From positions 62,001-126,000 of the forward strand of contig NZ_MSSM01000011.1 in assembly GCF_004123795.1 (NCBI RefSeq): a stretch of DNA of 64,000 nt. The letters run 5' to 3'. Under the pieces are notes generated by a model. It made no database searches. It saw only the letters and a program-made list of their open reading frames with translations, and was not told the DNA's origin. Position numbers and translations under genes: made by a program. The DNA comes from Lacticaseibacillus chiayiensis. GTDB lineage: Bacteria; Bacillota; Bacilli; Lactobacillales; Lactobacillaceae. Shown piece by piece: positions 43,420 to 51,400 of the stretch; position 1 is the stretch's first letter; each line of letters starts with the position of its first letter.

Positions 43420-43557
43420 AGTATAGAAGTGAGCCACTCGCTCATTCCTAAACCCCAACCAACTTTTTCATTTTTACTCCTCCAAAGTGAAGTCGCCGGT
43501 CGGCCTCCATCCGGTCGGCCAATCCCGAACCCCGTAGCAAGCAGCTGCGGGGTTTTT
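43420..43557 (+). ncRNA. Candidate small RNA with terminator and unpaired anti-Shine-Dalgarno motif
   Basis: Part of a 509-base non-coding gap. From about 43420 it shows a short GTGAGC / GCTCAT hairpin, a C/T-rich stretch containing ACTCCTCC (43476-43483, complementary to AGGAGG), a direct repeat CCGGTCGGCC (43496-43505 and 43511-43520), and a strong terminator AACCCCG / CGGGGTT with TTTTT (43528-43557). No gene precedes the terminator on this strand for 230 bases, which argues for an independent transcript. The promoter is not clear. Confidence 0.35.
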
Positions 43558-43733
43558 GTTTGCCGAACATGAACTGGCACGATCAGAAGTCAGTGCGGAT
43601 GCAACTTCACGAGATTAAGTCGTAATTTTTTAATTACTGCGAACTTCCTTTTTTCCTGTGGTCTCTGTCAAGCATTCACTTTTTTGCCGCTAAATCTTAG
43701 CGCATCAAGGACGAAAGAAAAACTAAAGTTGTT

Positions 43734-43776
43734 TTGTTTACGCTTTCATTGACATTGCCATTAACTCAGATAAGAT
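43734..43776 (+). promoter_or_regulatory. CcpA site (cre) and promoter of the GH32 gene
   Basis: TTGTTTACGCTTTCAT (43734-43749) is, on the minus strand, an exact match to the cre consensus WTGNNARCGNWWWCAW. It overlaps by one base a -35 TTGACA (43749-43754), followed by a 16-base spacer and TAAGAT (43771-43776). Catabolite repression by glucose is expected. Confidence 0.7.
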
Positions 43777-43810
43777 AAGGGTATTCATTTAAACACAAGG
43801 TGGTAAGTAC

Positions 43811-45289
43811 ATGACCGATTCAATTGAGCAAATGGCAAAGCGTTATCAGCCGTATTCAACTTGGACACCAGAATACGTGGCTAACTTGAAAGCTCAAGTC
43901 GCAGCAAGTAAGTGGCGAACCAAAACCCATGTTCAACCAGACACCGGTTTGATCAATGATCCGTGTAGTCTAAACTTTTTCAATGGCAAGTGGCATCTTT
44001 ACTATCAACAGTTTCCGTTTGGGCCGGTGCATGGCCTGAAGTCATGGGCGCATGTCGTCTCAAAAGATTTATTTAACTGGCGGCGGGTGCCGGGAGATCT
44101 TTTGCCAGAGGACGAGCATGATGCGCAGGGAGCTTATACCGGATCGGCGCTGGTGACGCATGGCACGTTGCGGATCATGTACACCGGAAATGTGCGTGAC
44201 GAACATTGGCATCGGCACGCAACTCAGCTCGGGGCAGTGCTGGGTGCGGATAGCCGGCTGTTTAAAGATCCCAAGCCGTTAATTGCCGCGCCACCTGCCG
44301 GGTATACTCAAGAGTTTCGCGATCCGTTTCTTTTTAAATACCAAGATAAAACCTATGTCCTAGTGGGCGGCCAGCGCGCTGATCACACCGGTGCTATTTT
44401 GCTTTACGAGAAGCAAACGGATAAGACTTGGCGTTTCATTGCGCCGCTCAGCATTCCGGACGAATTCTGCGGGTACATGGTCGAGTGTCCCAACATTGCC
44501 TTTATCAATGGCAAGGTCGTGTTGGTTTATTGTCCGCAAGGCTTGGATCAGGACTTTTTCGAATATGAAAATGTTTATCCTAACATTGCGCTGGTGGCCG
44601 ATAGTTTTGACCCGAAAACGGGCATACTGACGCATCAGCGGTTGCAGAATATTGACAAGGGATTCGACTTTTATGCGACACGGCTGGCCAATACGGAAAA
44701 AGATGGCACACTAGCGATTTCGTGGTTAGGCTTGCCAGACACGAGTTATCCGACTGATGACGATGGTTGGGAAGGCGTCTTGAGTTACGTGCGGAAGTTG
44801 GATCTTCGTGACGGGCATGTTTGTCTGGTGCCGCATCCAAACGTCGAGACGTTGCGCGAGACTGCTGATGATAGGCTGCCAACTGTGACACAGACGGCTG
44901 ACAACTGGTCAGTGGCAGGCTTAACCGGTGCCTTCGAACTTACGATGACGCTGGCAGCCGGGCAGAAGACAACGTTGCATATTCCTGACGGCGATCATGA
45001 TCAGTTGTTGATTAATCTTGACTCCGATAGTGGACAGGGTATGGTGCAGCGGGAGAACCGCAACAATGGCGGCAGTTTGCGGCAATTCGGCTTTCCAGTA
45101 GGTAAAACGGTTGCGATTCGCCTTTTCATTGATGTCTCTGTTTTCGAACTTTTCATTGACGACGGTTATCGCGTGGTTTCCGGCCGTTTCTTTGGCGATA
45201 CCTGCCCGAGTAACGTCCGGATTGCGCCGGCTGCTGCGGTTAACGCGGTGCAGGCGTGGAATTTGCAGAAGGATAATGGCGGGTTATGA
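43811..45289 (+). CDS. scrB: Sucrose-6-phosphate hydrolase / beta-fructofuranosidase (GH32)
   Basis: A 492-residue cytoplasmic GH32 enzyme (no signal peptide) hydrolysing sucrose-6-phosphate or short fructosides. The three acidic motifs are seen: INDPCSLNFFNGKWHLYYQ with the nucleophile Asp, FRDPFLFKYQDK with the transition-state Asp, and YMVECPNIAF with the acid/base Glu. The usual NDPNG reads NDPCS. The C-terminal beta-sandwich runs from about 370 on. ATG 43811 has AAGGTGG 7 bases upstream. It is followed by a LacI-type regulator and the remains of a glucosidase and a PTS gene, so the cluster once imported and cleaved a phosphorylated sugar. Confidence 0.85.
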   Translation: MTDSIEQMAKRYQPYSTWTPEYVANLKAQVAASKWRTKTHVQPDTGLINDPCSLNFFNGKWHLYYQQFPFGPVHGLKSWAHVVSKDLFNWRRVPGDLLPEDEHDAQGAYTGSALVTHGTLRIMYTGNVRDEHWHRHATQLGAVLGADSRLFKDPKPLIAAPPAGYTQEFRDPFLFKYQDKTYVLVGGQRADHTGAILLYEKQTDKTWRFIAPLSIPDEFCGYMVECPNIAFINGKVVLVYCPQGLDQDFFEYENVYPNIALVADSFDPKTGILTHQRLQNIDKGFDFYATRLANTEKDGTLAISWLGLPDTSYPTDDDGWEGVLSYVRKLDLRDGHVCLVPHPNVETLRETADDRLPTVTQTADNWSVAGLTGAFELTMTLAAGQKTTLHIPDGDHDQLLINLDSDSGQGMVQRENRNNGGSLRQFGFPVGKTVAIRLFIDVSVFELFIDDGYRVVSGRFFGDTCPSNVRIAPAAAVNAVQAWNLQKDNGGL

Positions 45290-45321
45290 GAAATGCCAAA
45301 ATTAAAAGAAGTAATGTCCAT

Positions 45322-45364
45322 GCTCCAGTTATGTGGCCTTAATGGTCATGTAGCTGGAGCTTTT
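45322..45364 (+). terminator. Terminator after scrB
   Basis: GCTCCAG / CTGGAGC stem with an inner helix, followed by TTTT. Confidence 0.7.
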
Positions 45365-45420
45365 GGTGTTTAGTAAAGACGGTTCTACGCAAGGTGCATG
45401 GAAAATTCTCGGATAATAAC

Positions 45421-45470
45421 TTGACATTCTCTGAAAGCGCTGTATACTCGTTTTATGAAATCGATTCCAT
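45421..45470 (+). promoter_or_regulatory. Promoter and operator of the LacI-type regulator
   Basis: TTGACA (45421-45426), 16 bases and TATACT (45443-45448) with an extended TG. ATGAAATCGATTCCAT (45455-45470) is a near-palindrome centred on CG, immediately downstream of the -10, as expected for a LacI-family operator. A matching site lies at 46509. Confidence 0.65.
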
Positions 45471-45488
45471 AAAAGGGAGAACAAGGTC

Positions 45489-46490
45489 ATGGCGACGATT
45501 CGTGAAATTGCGACAGCAGCGGGGGTCGGGGTGACAACCGTGTCGCGGTATTTAAATCATCATCCATACATTTCCGCGGACAAGAAGGCGCGGATCGAAG
45601 CAGCAATTCAAACACTTGGCTACACGCCGAGTGCTGCGGCGACTTCGCTAAGGGCTCAAGCTACTGGTAATATTGGCGTTTTGGTCTCACGGGTGACGAA
45701 TCCGTTTTTCGCTGGGTTGTTTGATGCGATTGAGCGGACGCTGCATGAGCAAGGCTATCAAGTAATGATTTCCCAAACCTATGATGATCCGGATGCTGAA
45801 GAACGGTTCTTGGATCAACTGAAAAGTCGAAAACTAGACGGCATTATTTTGGCCTCGGTTGAAGCGCCGGAACGGGTTGCGGCTGTTGCCAAAGCCTTTC
45901 CCGGGCGCGTCGTCGTGGTGAACGCAGATGTGCAGATCCCGCATGCGACTTCCTTGGTGCTGCCGCATTATCAAGCAACGCGGGATGCACTCGACTACCT
46001 GTATGAAAAGGGGCATCGCCGGTTTGCCTATGTGACAGGTGGTGCCATTCAAAGCGCACGACATGGGCGGAGCCGAACGCAGGCGTTCTTTGATTTTATG
46101 GAGGCACATGCGCTTGCAGTTGAGCCGACATTACTTTTCGATCAGGTGCATACCGCCGCAGAAGGCCAAGTGATTGGCAAGCAACTCGCCGCATTAACGC
46201 CAGCCAAGCGACCTGACGCTATTTTTACCAACTCCGATGAAGTGGCGGTTGGTGTGCTGGACAGTTTACTGGCGGCGTATCTAAAGGTACCGAACGACAT
46301 CGCGGTAATGGGTTATGATGATCAGCCGTTTGCGCCGTTTGCCCGTGTGCCGCTGACCACCGTTCATCAACCGGTGATCGAAATGGCGGAGGTTGCTACG
46401 GATATGTTGTTGCGCGGACTTGGCCGCGGCGACCACAAAAAGGATCCGGCAACATTAGCGTTATCATTAAAAATCAGGCAAAGCGCCTGA
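45489..46490 (+). CDS. LacI-family sugar-responsive repressor
   Basis: A 333-residue regulator. The N-terminal helix-turn-helix ATIREIATAAGVGVTTVSRYLN (residues 2-23) with the hinge helix SAAATSLRAQ is standard. The C-terminal periplasmic-binding-like domain has IGVLVSRVTNPFFAGLFDAIE and VMGYDDQPFAPFARVPLTTVHQP. It probably controls the GH32 gene and the damaged GH13/PTS genes. Two near-identical palindromes (45455 and 46509), before its own gene and before the GH13 gene, are the likely operators. ATG 45489 has AAGGGAGAAC upstream. The effector sugar is unknown. Confidence 0.9.
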   Translation: MATIREIATAAGVGVTTVSRYLNHHPYISADKKARIEAAIQTLGYTPSAAATSLRAQATGNIGVLVSRVTNPFFAGLFDAIERTLHEQGYQVMISQTYDDPDAEERFLDQLKSRKLDGIILASVEAPERVAAVAKAFPGRVVVVNADVQIPHATSLVLPHYQATRDALDYLYEKGHRRFAYVTGGAIQSARHGRSRTQAFFDFMEAHALAVEPTLLFDQVHTAAEGQVIGKQLAALTPAKRPDAIFTNSDEVAVGVLDSLLAAYLKVPNDIAVMGYDDQPFAPFARVPLTTVHQPVIEMAEVATDMLLRGLGRGDHKKDPATLALSLKIRQSA

Positions 46491-46508
46491 GTTTTATTTT
46501 TGAACAAT

Positions 46509-46524
46509 ATGGAATCGATACCAT
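46509..46524. promoter_or_regulatory. Second LacI-type operator
   Basis: ATGGAATCGATACCAT, a near-perfect palindrome sharing the core AATCGAT with the site at 45455, 38 bases before the GH13 start. Confidence 0.6.
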
Positions 46525-46561
46525 ACAACATCAACACGTCAGTCAGCAGGAGGAAACAGTC

Positions 46562-47190
46562 GTGACGAATCCAACAAGTCGCACATGGTGGCAACAGGAA
46601 ATCTTTTATCAAATTTATCCGGCGTCATTTAAAGATAGCAATGACGATGGCATCGGTGACTTGCCGGGGATCATCGAGGAATTGCCGAAGCTGAAAGAAC
46701 TTGGCGTGACGGCGATTTGGTTGTCGCCGATTTACAAAAGTCCGATGGTCGACAATGGCTATGACATTGCAGATTATCAGGCGATTGATCTTCGGTTTGG
46801 CACGATGGCCGATTTTGACCGCCTCATGAAAACGGCTAAAACGCTTGGCATTAAAGTGGTGATGGATCTGGTGGTGAATCACACGTCGGATCAGCATCCC
46901 TGGTTCCAGGCAGCGTTGAAGGACCCGGCTTCACCGTATCGACAGTTTTACATTTTTCGCAAGGGTCACGACGGTCAGCCGCCGAACAATTGGCGCTCAA
47001 ACTTCGGCGCTGGCTCGGCATGGAGCGCGGTGCCAAGCGAACCGAACGTGTACTACCTGCACGTCTTTTCCCCGCAGCAACCCGATCTCAACTGGGAGAA
47101 TCCTAAGCTGCGGCAGGCGATTTATAAGATGATCAACTGGTGGTTGGCAAAAGGCTTAGCGGGCTTTCGGATTGATGCGATCACCTTTGT
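46562..47190 (+). pseudogene. GH13 alpha-glucosidase, N-terminal part, truncated by deletion
   Basis: The first 210 residues are a good GH13_31-type glucosidase (oligo-1,6-glucosidase/dextran glucosidase-like): WWQQEIFYQIYPASFKDSNDDGIGDLPGI, DLVVNHTSDQHPWF and the nucleophile region GFRIDAITF. Right after GFRIDAITF, near 47190, homology ends and the frame runs on for 18 unrelated codons to 47245. The downstream sequence belongs, in another frame, to a PTS EII gene. About 350 residues, including the acid/base Glu, are missing, so the product should be inactive. GTG 46562 has AGGAGG upstream and the operator at 46509 is intact, so it may still be transcribed. Confidence 0.85.
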
Positions 47191-47957
47191 TGATCGTCAC
47201 GGTGCTAACTTCTGGACTTGGCGCAGCAATTCTCAGCATGCTTAACGTTGCGGCCAACTCATATGGACTCGCGGTGGTACCGTCTTACCTGATGTACATC
47301 TATAACGGCCATGCATTGTTATGGTACACAGTGGTTTCTCTGGGTACAGTGGTGGTCGCATTTGTTGCCACGAACGCGTTCGCCATTCCAAAAGAGATCC
47401 TGAAACCTGACGAAAACGTCGAAACGGCGAATGCGGTAATTTCGTCCACCGTTAGCGACGATAAGGTTTACGCCCCGGTTAGCGGTGAAACCGTGGCCTT
47501 GGCCAACGTCAGCGATCCGGTGTTTGCTTCTGGCATGATGGGTGACGGGCTGGCGATCAAACCAGCGGAAAAAGGGATCAACAACGTCCATGCCCCGCAA
47601 ACCGGTACGTTATCGGTAGTTGCCGACACTGGCCATGCATATGGCATGACGACCGACGACGGTATGGAAATTCTGGTACATTTAGGTATCGACACGGTCA
47701 ACTTGAAAGGTGCCCCCTTCACCGTGGCGGTCAAAGCCGGCCAACATGTCAACAAAGGCGACTTACTCGGCACGTTTGACCAAGCGGCGATTAAAAAAGC
47801 CGGGCTTGATCCGATGACAATCGTTTTGATTACGAATAGCAAGTCATATGCCCGCATTGAACCGGTCGCGGACACCAGCGTTCAAGCTGGCGCTGATCTG
47901 CTGGCGGTTCAGCGGGAGGATGTGAAGGTTGAGGCGGTTTCGCCGGCGCCGTTGTAA
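47190..47957 (+). pseudogene. PTS EIIBCA (sucrose/beta-glucoside type), C-terminal part
   Basis: About 255 codons remain: the last part of a IIC domain (LTSGLGAAILSMLNVAANSYGLAVVPSYLMYIYNGH, then a helix) and a complete IIA domain of the glucose class. The latter has VYAPVSGETVAL at its start and the phospho-His region GMEILVHLGIDTV. IIB and most of IIC are missing, and there is no ribosome site or start codon of its own; ATG codons at 47172 belong to GH13 sequence in another frame. A single deletion apparently fused it to the GH13 gene. A IIA domain could in principle still be made from an internal start, but none is obvious. Confidence 0.85.
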
Positions 47958-47970
47958 GAGAGTATAGAAA

Positions 47971-48028
47971 AAGCCTTAATGCTACTTCAGGTGTTTCGAT
48001 GCTTGGTGAGGTAGGGTTAAGGCTTTTT
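47971..48028. terminator. Bidirectional terminator
   Basis: AAGCCTTAA / TTAAGGCTT outer stem with an inner CTAC..TCA / TGA..GTAG helix; A-rich before and TTTTT after; between the PTS remnant and the convergent ABC-3C operon. Confidence 0.7.
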
Positions 48029-48082
48029 ATGTTTGAAAGGTTGGTTTACAGCGAATAGAGAAAGGGTCTGCCACAGTTGCGC

Positions 48083-49804
48083 CTAAAACTTAAAGAGCTT
48101 TTCCTTTTGACTTAGACGTAATACGATCCATTGATCAGCGTTTAATTCTTCAGGAATCTTATCGGCTAAAATAGACACGATAACTTGTATGTTGTCTTCT
48201 TGTGAATCGTGCAAAATCTGCACGAGTTGATTGCCATGCATGAGTTCTTTTTGATCATACAACAGGAAATCTAAACAAGGGATGTGCTGTTCTCTGGCAA
48301 AGAGCGTGTATCCCATATCAAAGGCGGCAATTTCTCCCTGCTTTTTGCCTGAACTAGAATTGTTGGGAGAAAATACATAAAATTCATAATACGACTTTCC
48401 AGATTTGCGGTCTTTCTTTTCCCGAAAGGTCACCCCGGAGTCTTCACCGTACATGGACTGTGAGAAATGATAGAAATGGCGATTCAATTGACGCAACTGT
48501 TCCTGTATTCTTTCTTTCATATCTTTGGAGAAGGCCATCTTGTCGATTCTTTTCAGTTCATCATTCAGGCTACTAACCTTCTTTCTCTCATCGTCGATCT
48601 GTTCAATCTTGCTAGAAAGGCGGCCTTTAACTTCAAACAGTTGGCCCAACTCCTCAGACACTTTTTCTAATTCTTGGGTCGTATTCAGTTTAGAAAGATC
48701 AGCCTTAAGATGATCAATGTCATTCTGACTGGCAATGATATTTCGTTCTAATTCCGCGTTTTTTTGGCTGATATTAGGAAGCTCACGACCAATAAACTCA
48801 CTCCGTGCTTCAACCATAGCATTATTATAAGCGACAAGTTGTTCAAAAGAAGTCTCCAAGTTTTCCAATAAATTACTTGCTTCGCCGTAAAGTGCACGCA
48901 ACTCTTCGACATTAATCAAGGATTTTTTGGACCGAACTTGCTTTTGTGCATCTTTAATGAGGCTTGCCCTCAATCTGCCGGCAGTAAGTTGGCTGGCAAG
49001 CAGGCTCTGGGTATACTTGAGATCATCTAGATGTTTAAGCTTTTCCGAATACTTCGGGTCAATATTTAATTGAGAGCGCCTTAGTTGTGCTGCCCGGATG
49101 TCGTCAGTATTCTTGTCAAGCGCTAGCGCCAACTCTTCGCGAGGTTGGGCTTCCAATCGCTTTAAAAAATCCTTTTCTGTTCTAAGTTTACTTACTATCG
49201 GAGCACGATCGGTTAGCGAAATTCCCAACAGGAACAAGAAGAGTGTCTCGTACTCGGGTCCCTGCAAGTAATTTCCGAGATAACGTAGCGTATTGTCAAC
49301 CGCTGGAGGATCTATTCGGATGTTACGCGGCACAAGCTGTCGAAATGATGGTTTTGCTCCAGATGCAAGGTTAAAAAGGTCACCGCCAAGTTGGTCGATA
49401 AATTTCTGAACGCTTGAGAAAGATCTGCCATTAATGCGGAGAATTTTCTTCTTCAGGTCTTTAAGAAAGTTACGCTCGATGACGTATTTAGTATGCGAAT
49501 CAATCTTATCAGGATTGCCAGAGAGCGTAAGCCGGATTAACACGCGCTGATTTGTTAAGTAATCCTGAACTTCAACAATTGGTTGTTTTTGCTCTCGATT
49601 GGTATAAATCTGTTTAGCATCGCCACCAAAGCAAAAATCAATCAATCGCAGAACAGTTGTCTTACCAACCCCGTTTCCTGAAGTGGGCTTTCCTTCAGTG
49701 TCTGGGGATGGCGTCGAATCAACGATAAGGTTCAGTCCGCGATGGAAGTTGACATCTTGAATTGTTGTTCCATTTTCCTCAATCTCAAGTTTGTTGATGA
49801 ACAA
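48083..49804 (-). CDS. ABC-3C system ATPase, SMC/RecN-like with DUF2326-type C-terminus
   Basis: A 573-residue ABC-type ATPase of the SMC/RecN sort. The Walker A GNGVGKTT (43-50) lies in an N-terminal half beginning FINKLEIEENG. A central coiled coil rich in Glu/Leu/Lys spans about 220-440. The C-terminal part, with CLDFLLYDQKELMHGNQLVQIL, matches what I know of DUF2326 proteins, where the Walker B Asp is followed by an alternative residue. TTG 49804 has AAGGAG 7 bases upstream and lies inside the middle-component gene (20-base overlap). Third gene of a compact operon with a SMEK-type effector and a small middle component. The expected role is sensing an invader's nucleic acid structure and licensing the effector; this is inferred from ABC-3C surveys. 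Confidence 0.8.
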   Translation of the reverse strand: MFINKLEIEENGTTIQDVNFHRGLNLIVDSTPSPDTEGKPTSGNGVGKTTVLRLIDFCFGGDAKQIYTNREQKQPIVEVQDYLTNQRVLIRLTLSGNPDKIDSHTKYVIERNFLKDLKKKILRINGRSFSSVQKFIDQLGGDLFNLASGAKPSFRQLVPRNIRIDPPAVDNTLRYLGNYLQGPEYETLFLFLLGISLTDRAPIVSKLRTEKDFLKRLEAQPREELALALDKNTDDIRAAQLRRSQLNIDPKYSEKLKHLDDLKYTQSLLASQLTAGRLRASLIKDAQKQVRSKKSLINVEELRALYGEASNLLENLETSFEQLVAYNNAMVEARSEFIGRELPNISQKNAELERNIIASQNDIDHLKADLSKLNTTQELEKVSEELGQLFEVKGRLSSKIEQIDDERKKVSSLNDELKRIDKMAFSKDMKERIQEQLRQLNRHFYHFSQSMYGEDSGVTFREKKDRKSGKSYYEFYVFSPNNSSSGKKQGEIAAFDMGYTLFAREQHIPCLDFLLYDQKELMHGNQLVQILHDSQEDNIQVIVSILADKIPEELNADQWIVLRLSQKEKLFKF

Positions 49805-50027
49805 GACGTACCTCTCCTTCCGAGTTGATGACGGCAGCATTGATCAGAAACAACCAGTCAAGCGTTAGTTGGTAAAGTTTAAGTGAGACATCGACCTCTT
49901 CCTGCAGAGTGCGATAGACGTCAAAGAAGCTTCCACGGCCGTCTTCGAACGTCTTCAGGACACCTAATAGTTTTGCACCAATAAAATATAGACTTAACTC
50001 AGGCCGGGTGTCTGTTGGTAGAATCAT
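49785..50027 (-). CDS. ABC-3C middle component (MC6-like)
   Basis: An 80-residue protein starting MILPTDTRPELSLYFIGAKLL. It has a mostly helical, winged-helix-like pattern (VYRTLQEEVDVSLKLYQLTLDWLFLINAAVINSEGEVRLV); the last segment could be a wing. Small MILP- proteins between an effector and a DUF2326 ATPase are what I remember as middle component 6 of ABC-3C systems; the exact subtype is from memory. ATG 50027 has GGAGGG 8 bases upstream and lies inside the effector gene (29-base overlap). It probably bridges ATPase and effector. Confidence 0.7.
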   Translation of the reverse strand: MILPTDTRPELSLYFIGAKLLGVLKTFEDGRGSFFDVYRTLQEEVDVSLKLYQLTLDWLFLINAAVINSEGEVRLVHQQT

Positions 50028-50997
50028 AAGAATAGCCCTCCGGATTTTTAAAAATCTTACAGCGGATGAATGCATCGACTAGAATGATGCGACAGCAATA
50101 TTCGACTTTCTCTTGCGACATTTCATTGTCCAGTCGAGATGTACTGTGTACATATGTCATTAAAGCATCCACCATGTTGAGGAATTTCAATGGGGCAGAA
50201 TCATCAGGATTTTCTAACGATTGTCGCTGATAAATCGAGCTAAGCTTTTGGAATATAATCCCAGGAGTAATGCCTTCTTGCGTAAACAATTCGTAGATAT
50301 CGTCTAAGCTGGCGTTATAAAAGGCAAGTTCATCGATTGTCTGTTGCTGTATTAACCCTAGGTCGTTAAAATCAATCTTTTGCTGGATGTCGAATGCCAT
50401 AGGTACCTTTAGCGTATTAGTGATTTCAATATTGATTTTTGCAACTGCTCTAAGAACTTTTACAAGCTCTGACTCTTGAACCGGTATATCTTCCATGACA
50501 GGCAACACTTCAGACTTACACAGATCCTGCAAGCGCAATAAAGTTTCAGTTTGTTTATCTTGGCAAGTTAGCAGCAGTTGGCCTATATCAAAGATGTCCG
50601 TTTTCGGATTAAAGCTTATATTTTTTGGAATTGAATACTTCATCTTTGCAAGATTCCGTGCGTCCAGCGCAATGAACACAAAAGCGACACGGAATCCATC
50701 ATGGGCTTTGGAAGCTTTCTCAAGGGTGTTCTGCACCTTGGATTTTGTTTTATTGGTCGTAATCTGCACACTCAGTTTTGATGCGCTATCAATTAGATCT
50801 ATGGAAGAAGCGTTTGCAACGGTGTCATTTGCGGTTGCCAGATGCCAGCCATAAAGCTCGTTTAAGAACTGTTCAAAAAAATGTTCTGACAGCATATGAC
50901 CGTCAAGCAAATTCATTCGGCCATTCACTGATAGTTGACTAACCAAATAAGCGAGCGCATTGCCAATTGCTTTTAAATATACTTCACGTGGTGCCAT
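49999..50997 (-). CDS. ABC-3C effector with N-terminal SMEK-type nuclease-like domain
   Basis: A 332-residue protein, first gene of the operon. The N-terminal ~180 residues fit the SMEK domain: MNLLDGHMLSEHFFEQFLNELYG (28-50), then SSIDLIDSASKLSVQIT (64-80) and TNKTKSK (81-87). This D...QxT...K pattern resembles PD-(D/E)XK-type nuclease folds (candidates E38, D67, Q78, K83/K85). The C-terminal half (about 190-332) is helical with no recognisable motif and may be the part that meets the middle component. ATG 50997 is preceded by GGGGG. Its end overlaps the middle-component gene. Nuclease activity is inferred, not shown. Confidence 0.7.
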   Translation of the reverse strand: MAPREVYLKAIGNALAYLVSQLSVNGRMNLLDGHMLSEHFFEQFLNELYGWHLATANDTVANASSIDLIDSASKLSVQITTNKTKSKVQNTLEKASKAHDGFRVAFVFIALDARNLAKMKYSIPKNISFNPKTDIFDIGQLLLTCQDKQTETLLRLQDLCKSEVLPVMEDIPVQESELVKVLRAVAKINIEITNTLKVPMAFDIQQKIDFNDLGLIQQQTIDELAFYNASLDDIYELFTQEGITPGIIFQKLSSIYQRQSLENPDDSAPLKFLNMVDALMTYVHSTSRLDNEMSQEKVEYCCRIILVDAFIRCKIFKNPEGYSYDSTNRHPA

Positions 50998-51033
50998 CAC
51001 TTTGCCCCCAAACCAAAACCCGTCTTAAAAAGC

Positions 51034-51069
51034 ATTATCCTATAACTTTCGAGATTTAGCCACTCACAA
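51034..51069 (-). promoter_or_regulatory. Promoter of the ABC-3C operon
   Basis: On the minus strand TTGTGA (51069-51064), 18 bases and TTATAG (51045-51040), with a second -10-like GATAAT (51039-51034); about 40 bases before the effector start. Confidence 0.45.
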
Positions 51070-51094
51070 GCTGCGGCTACAACCTCTGTATCAT

Positions 51095-51400
51095 TCACTT
51101 TTTGCGATTAGCCTGCTGCGTAGCCCTTTTACTTTTAGACGACTTTTCTTGGTTCTTCAAGAAAAGGTTCCAAATGATGACATAGCCGTTGAACAAGACG
51201 AGAAAGCCACCTCCAAGAACCACTTTGGCACGTAGAAAGTCTTCCAGAGCGTGCTGAAATGACACAGTACCAACAAAGGAGGGCCCGAAATCATAATATC
51301 CAAACCATAGATTAATAAGAATTAAGGCCACGACATTAGTTAACAGCAGAGAAACGATAACGGAACCTTTTTTATTTTTTGCTGATTTCCTTTTCGACAT
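51095..51400 (-). CDS. Small two-helix membrane protein
   Basis: A 101-residue protein with basic ends (MSKRKSAKNKK, SSKSKRATQQANRKK) and two membrane helices (about 13-33 and 60-80). ATG 51400 is preceded by AGGTGAT. Located upstream of, and co-directional with, the ABC-3C operon with about 97 bases between; the operon promoter lies in that gap, so it may be independent. It has the composition of an accessory gene and no recognised family. It could be a system accessory or an unrelated neighbour. Confidence 0.5.
   Translation of the reverse strand: MSKRKSAKNKKGSVIVSLLLTNVVALILINLWFGYYDFGPSFVGTVSFQHALEDFLRAKVVLGGGFLVLFNGYVIIWNLFLKNQEKSSKSKRATQQANRKK

Noticed and set aside
43496-43520. The repeated CCGGTCGGCC as a CRISPR-like array
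   Set aside because: Only two 10-base units 5 bases apart; no spacer-sized gaps and no cas genes in the window.
47172-47190. ATG codons at 47172 and 47175 as a proper start of the PTS remnant
   Set aside because: They lie in GH13 sequence read in another frame and have no ribosome site; the PTS homology begins only after them.
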